A stretch of 5,771 nt of DNA from Myxococcales bacterium (GTDB lineage Bacteria; Myxococcota; Myxococcia; Myxococcales; Anaeromyxobacteraceae), in NCBI GenBank assembly GCA_021779335.1, contig JAJYAW010000209.1, forward strand, positions 1 to 5,771. Direction: 5' to 3'. The translations under genes and the position numbers were made by a program. Positions 1 to 5,771 of this stretch are shown here, piece by piece. Each line of letters begins with the position of its first letter. The first letter of the stretch is position 1. Below the pieces are notes generated by a model. That model worked only from the letters and a program-made list of their open reading frames with translations. It was not told the origin of the DNA and ran no database searches.

Positions 1-3000
1 CGTCGAGGCGGCGCGCGCGCACCTGGCCGGCGCGGCGGCGGCCTACGGGCTCACCGCGGCCGACGCGGCCAGCGCGTCGGTGACCAAGGTCCACGACACC
101 GGCCGCGGCCCCGTCATCGTCTCCTTCCGCCAGGCGCCGGGCGGCGTCGAGGTCTTCGGCGAGGAGGTCGGCGTGGCCATGGCGCGCGACCTCTCGCTGG
201 TGGCGATCTCCGGCGCCCTCTCCGCGGCCGCGCCGCCCGCCTCGGCCGCCGGCGGCGGCTGGACGCTCGACGCCCCGTCGGCGGTGGCGGCGGCCCTCTC
301 GGACCTCGCCGGCGAGGCGTTCGCGGCCGGTGACCTCGTGGCCGTGGGCCGGCGGGGCAGGTACCAGGCCTACGACCTCGCCCCGGCCGTCGCCGCCGCG
401 CGGGCCGAGCGGTTCCTCCAGGCGGCCCGCGTGCGCCGCGTCTGGTTCCGCCTGCCTGCCGGCCTGCAGCCCGCCTGGCACGTCGAGCTGGCCTTCGAGA
501 AGCTGGGGGCCGGCCAGCCGCTCACCTACGCCTCGGTCGTCTCCGCCGCCGACGGGGCGCTCCTCTTCCGCAAGGACCAGCGGGAGGACGACGCCTTCGC
601 CTACCGGGTCTGGGCCTCCGACGTGGCCCCCTTCCTCCCCTTCGACGGCCCGCAGGGGCTGGCCGGCACGCCCCACCCGACCGGCACCCTCGACGGCTAC
701 CAGGCGCCCTTCGTGGCCCGCAACCTGGTCGCGCTGCAGAGCCTCCCGTTCTCGCGCAATGATCCGTGGCTGCCGCCGGGCGCCACCCAGACCTCCGGCA
801 ACAACGTCGTGGCCTACGCCGACCTGGTCGCGCCGACCGGCTTCAACGCCGGCGACGTCATGGGCGCCACCTCCTCGCCCGGCGCCTTCGACTGGGCCTA
901 CGACCTGGCCGCCGCGCCGGCCGCCACGCCCGACCAGCTCCAGGCCGCCATCACCCAGCTCTTCTACGTCGACAACGCGCTGCACGACTGGTTCTACGAC
1001 GCGGGCTTCGACGAGGCCGCCGGCAACGCCCAGGCGTCGAACTACGGCCGCGGCGGCCTGGAGGGCGACCCGCTCCTGGCCGAGGCGCAGGACGCCTCCG
1101 GCACCGACAACGCCAACATGTCCACCCCCTCGGACGGCGGCTCGCCCCGCATGCAGATGTACGTCTGGCACAACAGCGACCTCGTCCGCGCCACGGTGAA
1201 CCTGCCGGCCGCCATCGCGGGCCACCGGCTGGCGCAGTACGCCACCTTCGGCCCCCAGGCCTTCGCGCTGACCGGCGACCTCGTGCCCACCGTGCCGGCC
1301 AACGCCTGCCTGAACGGCACCAGCACCACCACCGGGAGCGTCACCAACGACCTGACCGGCAAGATCGCCCTCGTCGACCGGGGCACGTGCACCTTCGCCG
1401 CCAAGGTGAAGGCCGCCCAGGCCGCCGGCGCCGTCGGCGTGCTCGTCCGCAACGTCCTCCCCAGCCAGGTCTTCCTCGGCATGGCCGGCACCGACGCCAC
1501 CATCGCCATCCCGTCGCTGCTCGTCGGCCTGGCGGACGGCGCCGCCATCGGGAACGCCATCGCCGGGGGCGCCGCCGTCAACGTGACGCTGGAGCGCGCC
1601 CCCGGCCTGATGCGCGACGGCACCATCGACGACCTCATCGTGGCCCACGAGTGGGGCCACTACCTGACCAACCGCCTGGTGCAGGACGCCGCCGGCCTCG
1701 ACACCACCCAGGCCCGCGCCATGGGCGAGGGCTGGGGCGACTTCGTCTCGCTGCTGCTGGCGGTGCGCCAGGAGGACGCCCAGGTGGCCGCCAACGCCGG
1801 CTGGGGCGGCGTCTACGCCACCGCGGGGTTCGTGGCCAGCGGGCTCGACGGCGCCGGCGCCCCGAACCAGGGCTTCTACTGGGGCATCCGCCGCATGCCC
1901 TACTCCACCGACTTCACCAGGAACAACGAGACCTTCAAGAACGTCCAGGACAGCTCGGCCGTCCCGGTGGGCGTGCCCTACGCCTTCTGGCCGGCGCCCT
2001 ACACCACCGCCGCGAGCGGCGGCAACTCCGAGGTCCACAACGCCGGCGAGGTCTGGGCCTCGGCGCTGTGGGAGTGCTACGCCGCGCTGCTGCGCGACAC
2101 CCAGGGCGCCGCGCCGCGCCTCACCTTCGACGAGGCCAACCTGCGCATGCGCGAGTACCTGGTGGCCAGCCTGAAGCTGCTGCCCCAGTCGCCCACCTTC
2201 CTGGAGGCGCGCGACGCGCTGCTGGCGGCGGCCCGCGCCGGCGACCTCTCCGACTACCTGGCCTTCTGGAAGGCCTTCGCCCGGCGCGGCTTCGGCGTCG
2301 GGGCGGTCGGGCCGTACGACCGCTACAGCACCACCAACGAGGGCGTGGCCGAGAGCTTCGCGGTGAGCGCCGTCTCGGTCGAGGCCGTGACCTTCGGCGC
2401 GGTCACCTCCGGCTGCGACGATCTCGACGGCACGCTCGACGACGGCGAGACGGGCACGCTGACCCTCACCCTGCGCAACCTCGGCCCGGTCGCCCTGCCG
2501 GCCACCGCCACCCTCGGCTCCAGCGACGGCCACGTCTCCTTCCCGCGGGGAGGGGCCGTGGCGGTCCCGGCCATCCCGGAGGGTGGCACCGGCACCGTGA
2601 GCGCCACGGTGGCGCTCTCCGGCGCCGCCCCCCTCGAGGTGGCCGACTTCCTCCTCACCTTCCCCGACCCCGGCGGGCAGCTGCTCCAGCCGGCGGTGGG
2701 GTTCCAGCTCCGCACCGAGGTGGACTCCCTCCGCGCCGCCTCCGCCACCGACACGCTGGAGGGCGACCACTTCGTCTGGACGCCGGCCGCCGACGCCCGC
2801 TACGCCACCGGCTCCCTCTTCGAGCGGCGAGCCGGCAGCCCGGTGGACCACTACGTCTTCGGGCCGGACCTCGGCTCGACGTCGGACCTCACCCTGACCT
2901 CCCCGCCGCTCCAGGTGGGCCCCGACAGCCTGACCGTGGCCTGGGATCACTTCTACATGTTCGAGTCGGACACCAGCGTCAGCCCCGGCGTGTTCTACGA

Positions 3001-5200
3001 CGGCGGCGTGGTGGAGCTCTCCGACGACGGCGGCCTCACCTGGCTCGACGTGGGCGGCCCGCTCTACGGCGGCGCGCTGGTCGTCGCCGACACGGCCACC
3101 GGCTACGTCTCCACCAACCCGCTGGCGGGCCGGCCGGCCTTCGTGGACGCCAACCCCTCGGCCTACACGACGGGCGCCATGGACCACGTCAGCCTGGACC
3201 TGACCCACGCCTGCTCCGGCGGCTCCGCCTGCACCGGCAAGACGGTCCTCTTCCGCTTCCGCATCGGGTCGGACCAGGGGGTGGCCGGCCCGGTGGGCTG
3301 GCTCATCGACAACGTGGCCTTCGGCGGCCTCGTCAACGCGCCCTTCGACCTGCTGGTCCCCGACGCCCGCCGCTGCGTCGACCGGCCGCCCACCGCCAGC
3401 GCCGGCCCGGACCAGGTGGTCGACGAGGGGAGCCCGGTGACGCTCGACGCCAGCGCCTCCAGCGACCCGGACGCCGGCGCCGTCCTCTCCTACTCCTGGG
3501 TGCAGACCGCCGGGCCGGCCGTGGCGCTCGCCAACGTCGCCGAGGCGCGGCCGACCTTCACCGCCCCGGCCGTCGCCGCCGACACCGCGCTCGCCTTCCT
3601 GGTCACGGTGAGCGACGGCCTGTACTCGAGCAGCGCCACCGCGCTGGTGACGGTGCGCCACGTCAACCGGCCGCCGGTGGCCGACGCCGGCCCGGCGCAG
3701 GCGGTGGACGAGCGGGCGGTGGTGACGCTGGACGGCACGCGCTCCACCGACCCCGACGCCGGCACCCGCCTGGCCTTCGCCTGGACGCAGGCCGCCGGGC
3801 CGGCCGTGACGCTGCTGGGCGCGGCCACGGCCCAGCCCACCTTCGTGGCCCCCGCCGTGGCGGCCGACACCGTCCTCACCTTCCAGCTCGTGGTGAACGA
3901 CGGCCTGGTCGACGGCCCGCCGGCCACCGTCGCCGTGACGGTGCGCCACGTCAACCGGCCGCCGGTGGCCAGCGCCGGCGCGCTCCAGCAGGTCGCCGGG
4001 GGGGCCGCCGTGACGCTCGACGCCACCGCCTCGAGCGATCCGGACGGGGACCCGCTCACCTACACCTGGGCCCAGCTGGCCGGCGGCCCGGCCGTCCTCT
4101 TCACCGGGGGCGGCACGCCCACCCCCAGCTTCACCGCGCCCCAGGTGGCCGCCGACACGCTCCTCACCTTCCGGCTCACGGTGAGCGACGGCCTGGCCTC
4201 GAGCCAGGCCACGGTCTCCGTGCTGGTGCTCCACGTGAACGCCGCGCCGGTGGCCAGCGCCGGCCCGCCCCAGAGCGTCCCGGAGCGGACCCTGGTGACG
4301 CTCGACGGCGGCGGCTCCTCCGACGCCGATCCCGGCACGGTCCTCGCCTACACCTGGACGCAGGTCGGCGCGCCGGCCGTCGTCCTCATCGGCGACGGCT
4401 CGGCCCACCCGGCCTTCCTGGCGCCCGAGGTGGACGCGGCCGGTGCGGTGCTCACCTTCAGCCTGGTGGTGTCGGACGGGGCGGCCGTCAGCGCCCCGGC
4501 CACGGTGCAGGTGACCATCACCAACGTGAACCGGCCGCCGGTGGTGGACGCGGGGGTCCCCTTCTCGGCGCCGGAGCGGAGCGCGGTGGCGCTGACCGCC
4601 ACCGCCAGCGATCCGGACGGCGACCCGCTCACCTACGCCTGGACGCAGGTGAGCGGCCCGCCGGTGCTCCTCGGCGGCGCCGACTCCCCGGCGGCCACCT
4701 TCACCGCGCCCGAGGTCACGGCCGCCACCGACCTGGTCTTCCAGGTCGCGGCGAGCGACGGCAGCCTCACCGCCACCTCGCAGGTCACGGTGACGGTCGA
4801 GGACGTCAACCGCCCGCCGGTGGCCCAGGCCGGCCCGCCGCAGGCGGTCGTGGCCGGGACGGTGGTCCACCTCGACGCCGGCGGCTCGACCGACCCGGAC
4901 GCCGGCGCCGCGCTGACCTACGCCTGGACGCAGACCGCCGGCCCGGCCGCGACCCTCGCCGGCGCCGACACGGCGACCCCGTCCTTCACGGCGCCGGCCG
5001 GCACCCTCACCTTCCAGGTGGCGGTGAGCGATGGCCGGGCCCTCTCCACCGCCTCGGTGACCGTGACGGCGACCCCCGCGCCGGGCCCGGGCGGCTGCGG
5101 CTGCTCGGCCACCAGCTCCAACCCGTCGGCGCTCGCGCCGTTCCTGCTCGGGCTGGTCTTCCTGCGCCGCCGCCGCCGGCTCCGCCCGGCGGCCGGGTAG
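1..5200 (+). CDS. Secreted M36 (fungalysin-type) zinc metalloprotease with PA insert, six PKD-type repeats and MYXO-CTERM tail; 5'-partial
   Basis: This encodes an extracellular endopeptidase; the substrate cannot be read from the sequence. The frame is open from base 2, so the start codon and signal peptide lie outside the window. The GTG at 80 falls inside a propeptide and is unlikely to be the start. Residues below count from that GTG as 1. Residues up to about 190 are FTP/PepSY-like propeptide. The M36 catalytic domain runs from about 205 to 760: NN 241-242, FYVDNALHDWFYDAGFDE from 295, MQMYVW 358-363, zinc motif HEWGH 523-527, third ligand E550 in GEGWGDF, and EVHNAGEVW from 651. A PA domain (about 387-505) interrupts it. 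After it come a CARDB-like beta domain (765-882), a jelly-roll (884-1084), six PKD-type repeats (1102-1664) and a MYXO-CTERM tail with Cys1673 and Cys1675. All zinc-site residues are present, so I expect an active enzyme. At more than 1,730 visible residues it is far longer than fungal fungalysins, mostly because of the C-terminal domains. The stop is TAG at 5198-5200. Confidence 0.93.
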   Translation, partial: VEAARAHLAGAAAAYGLTAADAASASVTKVHDTGRGPVIVSFRQAPGGVEVFGEEVGVAMARDLSLVAISGALSAAAPPASAAGGGWTLDAPSAVAAALSDLAGEAFAAGDLVAVGRRGRYQAYDLAPAVAAARAERFLQAARVRRVWFRLPAGLQPAWHVELAFEKLGAGQPLTYASVVSAADGALLFRKDQREDDAFAYRVWASDVAPFLPFDGPQGLAGTPHPTGTLDGYQAPFVARNLVALQSLPFSRNDPWLPPGATQTSGNNVVAYADLVAPTGFNAGDVMGATSSPGAFDWAYDLAAAPAATPDQLQAAITQLFYVDNALHDWFYDAGFDEAAGNAQASNYGRGGLEGDPLLAEAQDASGTDNANMSTPSDGGSPRMQMYVWHNSDLVRATVNLPAAIAGHRLAQYATFGPQAFALTGDLVPTVPANACLNGTSTTTGSVTNDLTGKIALVDRGTCTFAAKVKAAQAAGAVGVLVRNVLPSQVFLGMAGTDATIAIPSLLVGLADGAAIGNAIAGGAAVNVTLERAPGLMRDGTIDDLIVAHEWGHYLTNRLVQDAAGLDTTQARAMGEGWGDFVSLLLAVRQEDAQVAANAGWGGVYATAGFVASGLDGAGAPNQGFYWGIRRMPYSTDFTRNNETFKNVQDSSAVPVGVPYAFWPAPYTTAASGGNSEVHNAGEVWASALWECYAALLRDTQGAAPRLTFDEANLRMREYLVASLKLLPQSPTFLEARDALLAAARAGDLSDYLAFWKAFARRGFGVGAVGPYDRYSTTNEGVAESFAVSAVSVEAVTFGAVTSGCDDLDGTLDDGETGTLTLTLRNLGPVALPATATLGSSDGHVSFPRGGAVAVPAIPEGGTGTVSATVALSGAAPLEVADFLLTFPDPGGQLLQPAVGFQLRTEVDSLRAASATDTLEGDHFVWTPAADARYATGSLFERRAGSPVDHYVFGPDLGSTSDLTLTSPPLQVGPDSLTVAWDHFYMFESDTSVSPGVFYDGGVVELSDDGGLTWLDVGGPLYGGALVVADTATGYVSTNPLAGRPAFVDANPSAYTTGAMDHVSLDLTHACSGGSACTGKTVLFRFRIGSDQGVAGPVGWLIDNVAFGGLVNAPFDLLVPDARRCVDRPPTASAGPDQVVDEGSPVTLDASASSDPDAGAVLSYSWVQTAGPAVALANVAEARPTFTAPAVAADTALAFLVTVSDGLYSSSATALVTVRHVNRPPVADAGPAQAVDERAVVTLDGTRSTDPDAGTRLAFAWTQAAGPAVTLLGAATAQPTFVAPAVAADTVLTFQLVVNDGLVDGPPATVAVTVRHVNRPPVASAGALQQVAGGAAVTLDATASSDPDGDPLTYTWAQLAGGPAVLFTGGGTPTPSFTAPQVAADTLLTFRLTVSDGLASSQATVSVLVLHVNAAPVASAGPPQSVPERTLVTLDGGGSSDADPGTVLAYTWTQVGAPAVVLIGDGSAHPAFLAPEVDAAGAVLTFSLVVSDGAAVSAPATVQVTITNVNRPPVVDAGVPFSAPERSAVALTATASDPDGDPLTYAWTQVSGPPVLLGGADSPAATFTAPEVTAATDLVFQVAASDGSLTATSQVTVTVEDVNRPPVAQAGPPQAVVAGTVVHLDAGGSTDPDAGAALTYAWTQTAGPAATLAGADTATPSFTAPAGTLTFQVAVSDGRALSTASVTVTATPAPGPGGCGCSATSSNPSALAPFLLGLVFLRRRRRLRPAAG
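2..640 (+). other. FTP/PepSY-like propeptide of the M36 protease
   Basis: The region starts with an alanine-rich helix and the phrase YGLTAADAAS. Next comes VIVSFRQAPGGVEVFGEEV, which fits the FTP (fungalysin/thermolysin propeptide) pattern of a strand, a Gln, then GVxVFG. A second part, around W133 (AWHVELAFEK) to VSAADGALLFRK, looks like the PepSY-type half that precedes the mature enzyme. In this family the propeptide keeps the enzyme inactive and helps it fold, and is then removed by autoprocessing. The cleavage site cannot be placed exactly; I would look between about 600 and 700. The N-terminal edge and signal peptide are missing from the window. Confidence 0.78.
1238..1594 (+). other. 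PA (protease-associated) domain inserted in the M36 catalytic domain
   Basis: Residues about 387-505 match the PA fold: GKIALVDRGTCTFAAKVKAAQAAGAVGVLVRN, given here in pieces as GKIALVDRGTCTF followed by KAAQAAGAVGVLV, then an IPSLLVG strand. Cys410 and Cys437 are placed for the disulfide common in this domain. It sits between the MQMYVW strand of the catalytic domain and the HEWGH helix. PA domains in other secreted proteases are thought to act in substrate capture or as a lid over the active site; that role here is inference. Confidence 0.85.
1646..1744 (+). other. Zinc-binding and catalytic site (HEWGH ... GEGWGD)
   Basis: HEWGH at 1646-1660 supplies two zinc-ligand histidines (H523, H527) and the catalytic base E524. 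The third ligand should be E550 (codon 1727-1729) in GEGWGDF, 27 residues after the first His. Fungal fungalysin has 30 residues between the same positions, so the connecting loop is slightly shorter here. The fungal motif is HEYTH; Trp-Gly replaces Tyr-Thr, which does not touch the ligands. Confidence 0.93.
2372..3331 (+). other. CARDB-like beta domain followed by a jelly-roll domain
   Basis: Residues 765-882 begin with an acidic GCDDLDGTLDDGET segment and continue with LTLTLRNLGPVALPATATL, the usual pattern of CARDB/NEW3-like beta sandwiches found after bacterial metalloprotease domains. Residues 884-1084 look like the jelly-roll seen in immune-inhibitor-A-type proteases: LTVAWDHFYMFES, VVELSDDGGLTWLDVGG (W988), a Cys pair C1045/C1051, and FRFRIGSDQG ending in GWLIDNVAFGG. 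Both are probably spacer or adhesion modules. The fold assignments come from pattern only, and boundaries are approximate. Confidence 0.65.
3383..5071 (+). repeat. Six tandem PKD-type (K319L-like) domain repeats forming a stalk
   Basis: Six in-frame repeats begin at 3383, 3668, 3956, 4241, 4532 and 4811, with lengths 95, 96, 95, 97, 93 and about 87 codons. Each has the plan RPPVAxAG, then VTLDAxxSxDPDxG, LxYxWTQxAGPAV, PxFxAPxV, LTFxLxVSDG and a closing VxVxxVN. The last repeat is shortened before LTFQV (APAGTLTF), having lost the usual AADT-type stretch. This series of Ig-like beta domains is the pattern of PKD/K319L-like domains in bacterial surface proteins. I infer a rigid spacer that holds the protease away from the membrane, or a binding function for polysaccharide or protein. 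Confidence 0.88.
5090..5197 (+). other. MYXO-CTERM surface-anchoring signal
   Basis: After a Pro/Gly linker the protein ends in GGCGCS, a Ser/Thr/Asn-rich stretch, the hydrophobic segment ALAPFLLGLVFL and five consecutive arginines (5165-5179), then RPAAG before the stop. This three-part layout is the MYXO-CTERM sorting signal of Myxococcota, which is processed by a myxosortase near the conserved Cys and leaves the protein on the cell surface. Two cysteines, C1673 and C1675, are candidates for the processed residue. The short hydrophobic segment is normal for this signal. Confidence 0.9.
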
Positions 5201-5209
5201 GCGGGCCGC

Positions 5210-5692
5210 TCACCCCTCGATGGCGGCGTCCACCGGCGTGGCGGCGACCAGCGCCGCGAGCGCCCGCGGCGCCAGGCCCACCAGGAACCCGCGCGAGCCG
5301 CCGTTCACGTAGATGCGCGGCAGGTCGAGGATGGTCCGCTCCACGAAGACCGGCAGCGCCTTGCGGGTGCCGAGCGGGCTGGTGCCGCCCACCAGATAGC
5401 CGGAGTGGCGCTGCGCCACCTCCGGCTTGCAGGGCGCGATGCTCTTGCGGCCGAGCTGGCGCGCCAGCGCCTTCACGCTCACCTCGCGGTCGCCGTGCAT
5501 CAGCACCACCAGCGGCGCGCCGGCCTCGTCCTCCATGACCAGGGTCTTCACCACCGCGTGCTCGTCGACGCCGAGCTCGCGGGCCGAGACGCGGGTGCCG
5601 CCCCGCTCCTCGTAGCGGTAGGGGTGCTCGGTGTAGGCGATCCCCTTCTCGCGCAGGAGGCGGGTGGCGGGGGTGCTGGGGCTCTTGCTCAT
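5210..5692 (-). CDS. ybaK: Cys-tRNA(Pro) deacylase, YbaK/EbsC family
   Basis: The product (160 residues, complete) is a trans-acting editing enzyme of the cytoplasm. The E. coli relative hydrolyses Cys-tRNA(Pro), which forms when prolyl-tRNA synthetase mischarges cysteine. The length matches E. coli YbaK (159). Family marks visible are TPATRLLREKGIAYTEHPY at the N-terminus, VVKTLV with Lys49 at the place of the key Lys46 of E. coli, GYLVGGTSPLG at 98-108, and IYVNGGSRGF at 127-136. The ATG start at 5692 is supported by an AGAGGAG Shine-Dalgarno 7 nt upstream; the stop is TGA at 5210-5212. The gene converges on the protease gene with a 9-bp gap. Specificity could differ within this superfamily (ProXp-ala and EbsC relatives), so the substrate is by homology. 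Confidence 0.93.
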   Translation of the reverse strand: MSKSPSTPATRLLREKGIAYTEHPYRYEERGGTRVSARELGVDEHAVVKTLVMEDEAGAPLVVLMHGDREVSVKALARQLGRKSIAPCKPEVAQRHSGYLVGGTSPLGTRKALPVFVERTILDLPRIYVNGGSRGFLVGLAPRALAALVAATPVDAAIEG

Positions 5693-5699
5693 GGCTCGG

Positions 5700-5706
5700 C
5701 TCCTCT
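5700..5706 (-). promoter_or_regulatory. Shine-Dalgarno sequence of ybaK
   Basis: The minus strand reads AGAGGAG here, followed by seven bases (CCGAGCC) and the ATG at 5692-5690. Its strength and spacing settle the start codon of ybaK. I see no -10/-35 promoter in the remaining GC-rich upstream bases. Confidence 0.8.
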
Positions 5707-5710
5707 GACG

Positions 5711-5754
5711 GCGCGCAGGGCGCGCGGCGCGGCCGCGGCGGGCCGGGCGGCCGC
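5711..5754. repeat. Two short GC-rich inverted repeats upstream of ybaK
   Basis: GCGCGC at 5711-5716 and 5720-5725 can pair across a 3-base loop. GCGGCCGC at 5729-5736 and 5747-5754 can pair across a 10-base loop, and each copy is itself a palindrome. No T-run follows either on either strand, so a classical intrinsic terminator is not supported. The second hairpin would lie directly after the possible minus-strand stop at 5755. In DNA this GC-rich, such repeats also arise by chance. Confidence 0.4.
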
Positions 5755-5771
5755 TCAGCGCGCCGGCAGCC
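5755..5771 (-). CDS. Possible last codons of a further minus-strand gene (partial)
   Basis: Read on the minus strand, the window edge gives the codons CTG CCG GCG CGC then TGA (Leu-Pro-Ala-Arg-stop). The codon use fits this genome, and the stop would lie 62 bp before the ybaK start, a spacing that fits a co-directional neighbour. Four codons are too few to identify a product or prove a gene. Confidence 0.22.

Noticed and set aside
1042..1638. Minus-strand open frame of 198 codons opposite the PA domain
   Set aside because: It lies wholly opposite a conserved catalytic and PA region and its product shows no recognisable domain; it is a composition shadow.
3490..4632. Minus-strand open frames of 92-189 codons lying across the PKD repeats
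   Set aside because: They recur with the repeat period and resemble one another only because they are the antisense of the same repeats. No Shine-Dalgarno or family pattern supports them.
3383..5071. The regular repeat pattern considered as a CRISPR-like or non-coding tandem array
   Set aside because: The units are 280-290 bp, in frame, diverged in DNA and conserved as protein domains, so they are coding repeats.
5182..5204. Short GC inverted repeat at the protease stop codon, considered as a terminator
   Set aside because: The core stem is only 5 bp (5185-5189 with 5193-5197), lies inside the coding sequence and has no T-run on either strand.
766..5538. A 1,590-codon open frame on the + strand in a different frame, running through the protease gene and into ybaK
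   Set aside because: Its product is a low-complexity Arg/Gly/Pro/Ala-rich chain with no domain pattern. It arises because the GC-rich third codon positions of the real genes remove stops in other frames, and it crosses two well-supported genes.
1..5771. A defence, toxin-antitoxin or biosynthetic system
   Set aside because: Only a secreted protease and a tRNA-editing enzyme are present, on opposite strands, with no shared regulation or partner genes visible.

Overview
The window comes from a very GC-rich bacterium: nearly every codon ends in G or C, and stop codons are so rare that long spurious open frames run through the non-coding frames. The large protein ends in a MYXO-CTERM-type tail (a Cys-containing motif, a short hydrophobic segment, then an Arg cluster). 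That signal is characteristic of Myxococcota, so the source is most likely a myxobacterium. An Anaeromyxobacter-like organism would fit the composition, but the genus is inference.

Bases 1-5200 (+) are one gene, cut by the left edge of the window. It encodes a giant secreted M36 (fungalysin-type) zinc metalloprotease. In order, the visible part has the propeptide, the first half of the catalytic domain, an inserted PA (protease-associated) domain, the zinc-binding half of the catalytic domain (HEWGH, then GEGWGD), a CARDB-like beta domain, a jelly-roll domain like that of immune-inhibitor-A proteases, six tandem PKD-type repeats of 93-97 residues, and the MYXO-CTERM tail. The picture is of a protease held at the cell surface on a long stalk.

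Bases 5210-5692 (-) are a complete gene for a YbaK/EbsC-family Cys-tRNA(Pro) deacylase, a translation quality-control enzyme with a clear Shine-Dalgarno sequence. It converges on the protease gene with only 9 bp between the two stop codons, and I see no functional link between them.

Bases 5693-5771 hold the ybaK ribosome binding site, two short GC-rich inverted repeats and possibly the last four codons of another minus-strand gene. No RNA gene, CRISPR array, insertion sequence or phage feature is visible. I do not see a novel multi-gene system; the points of interest are the protease's architecture and the mosaic history of its repeats.
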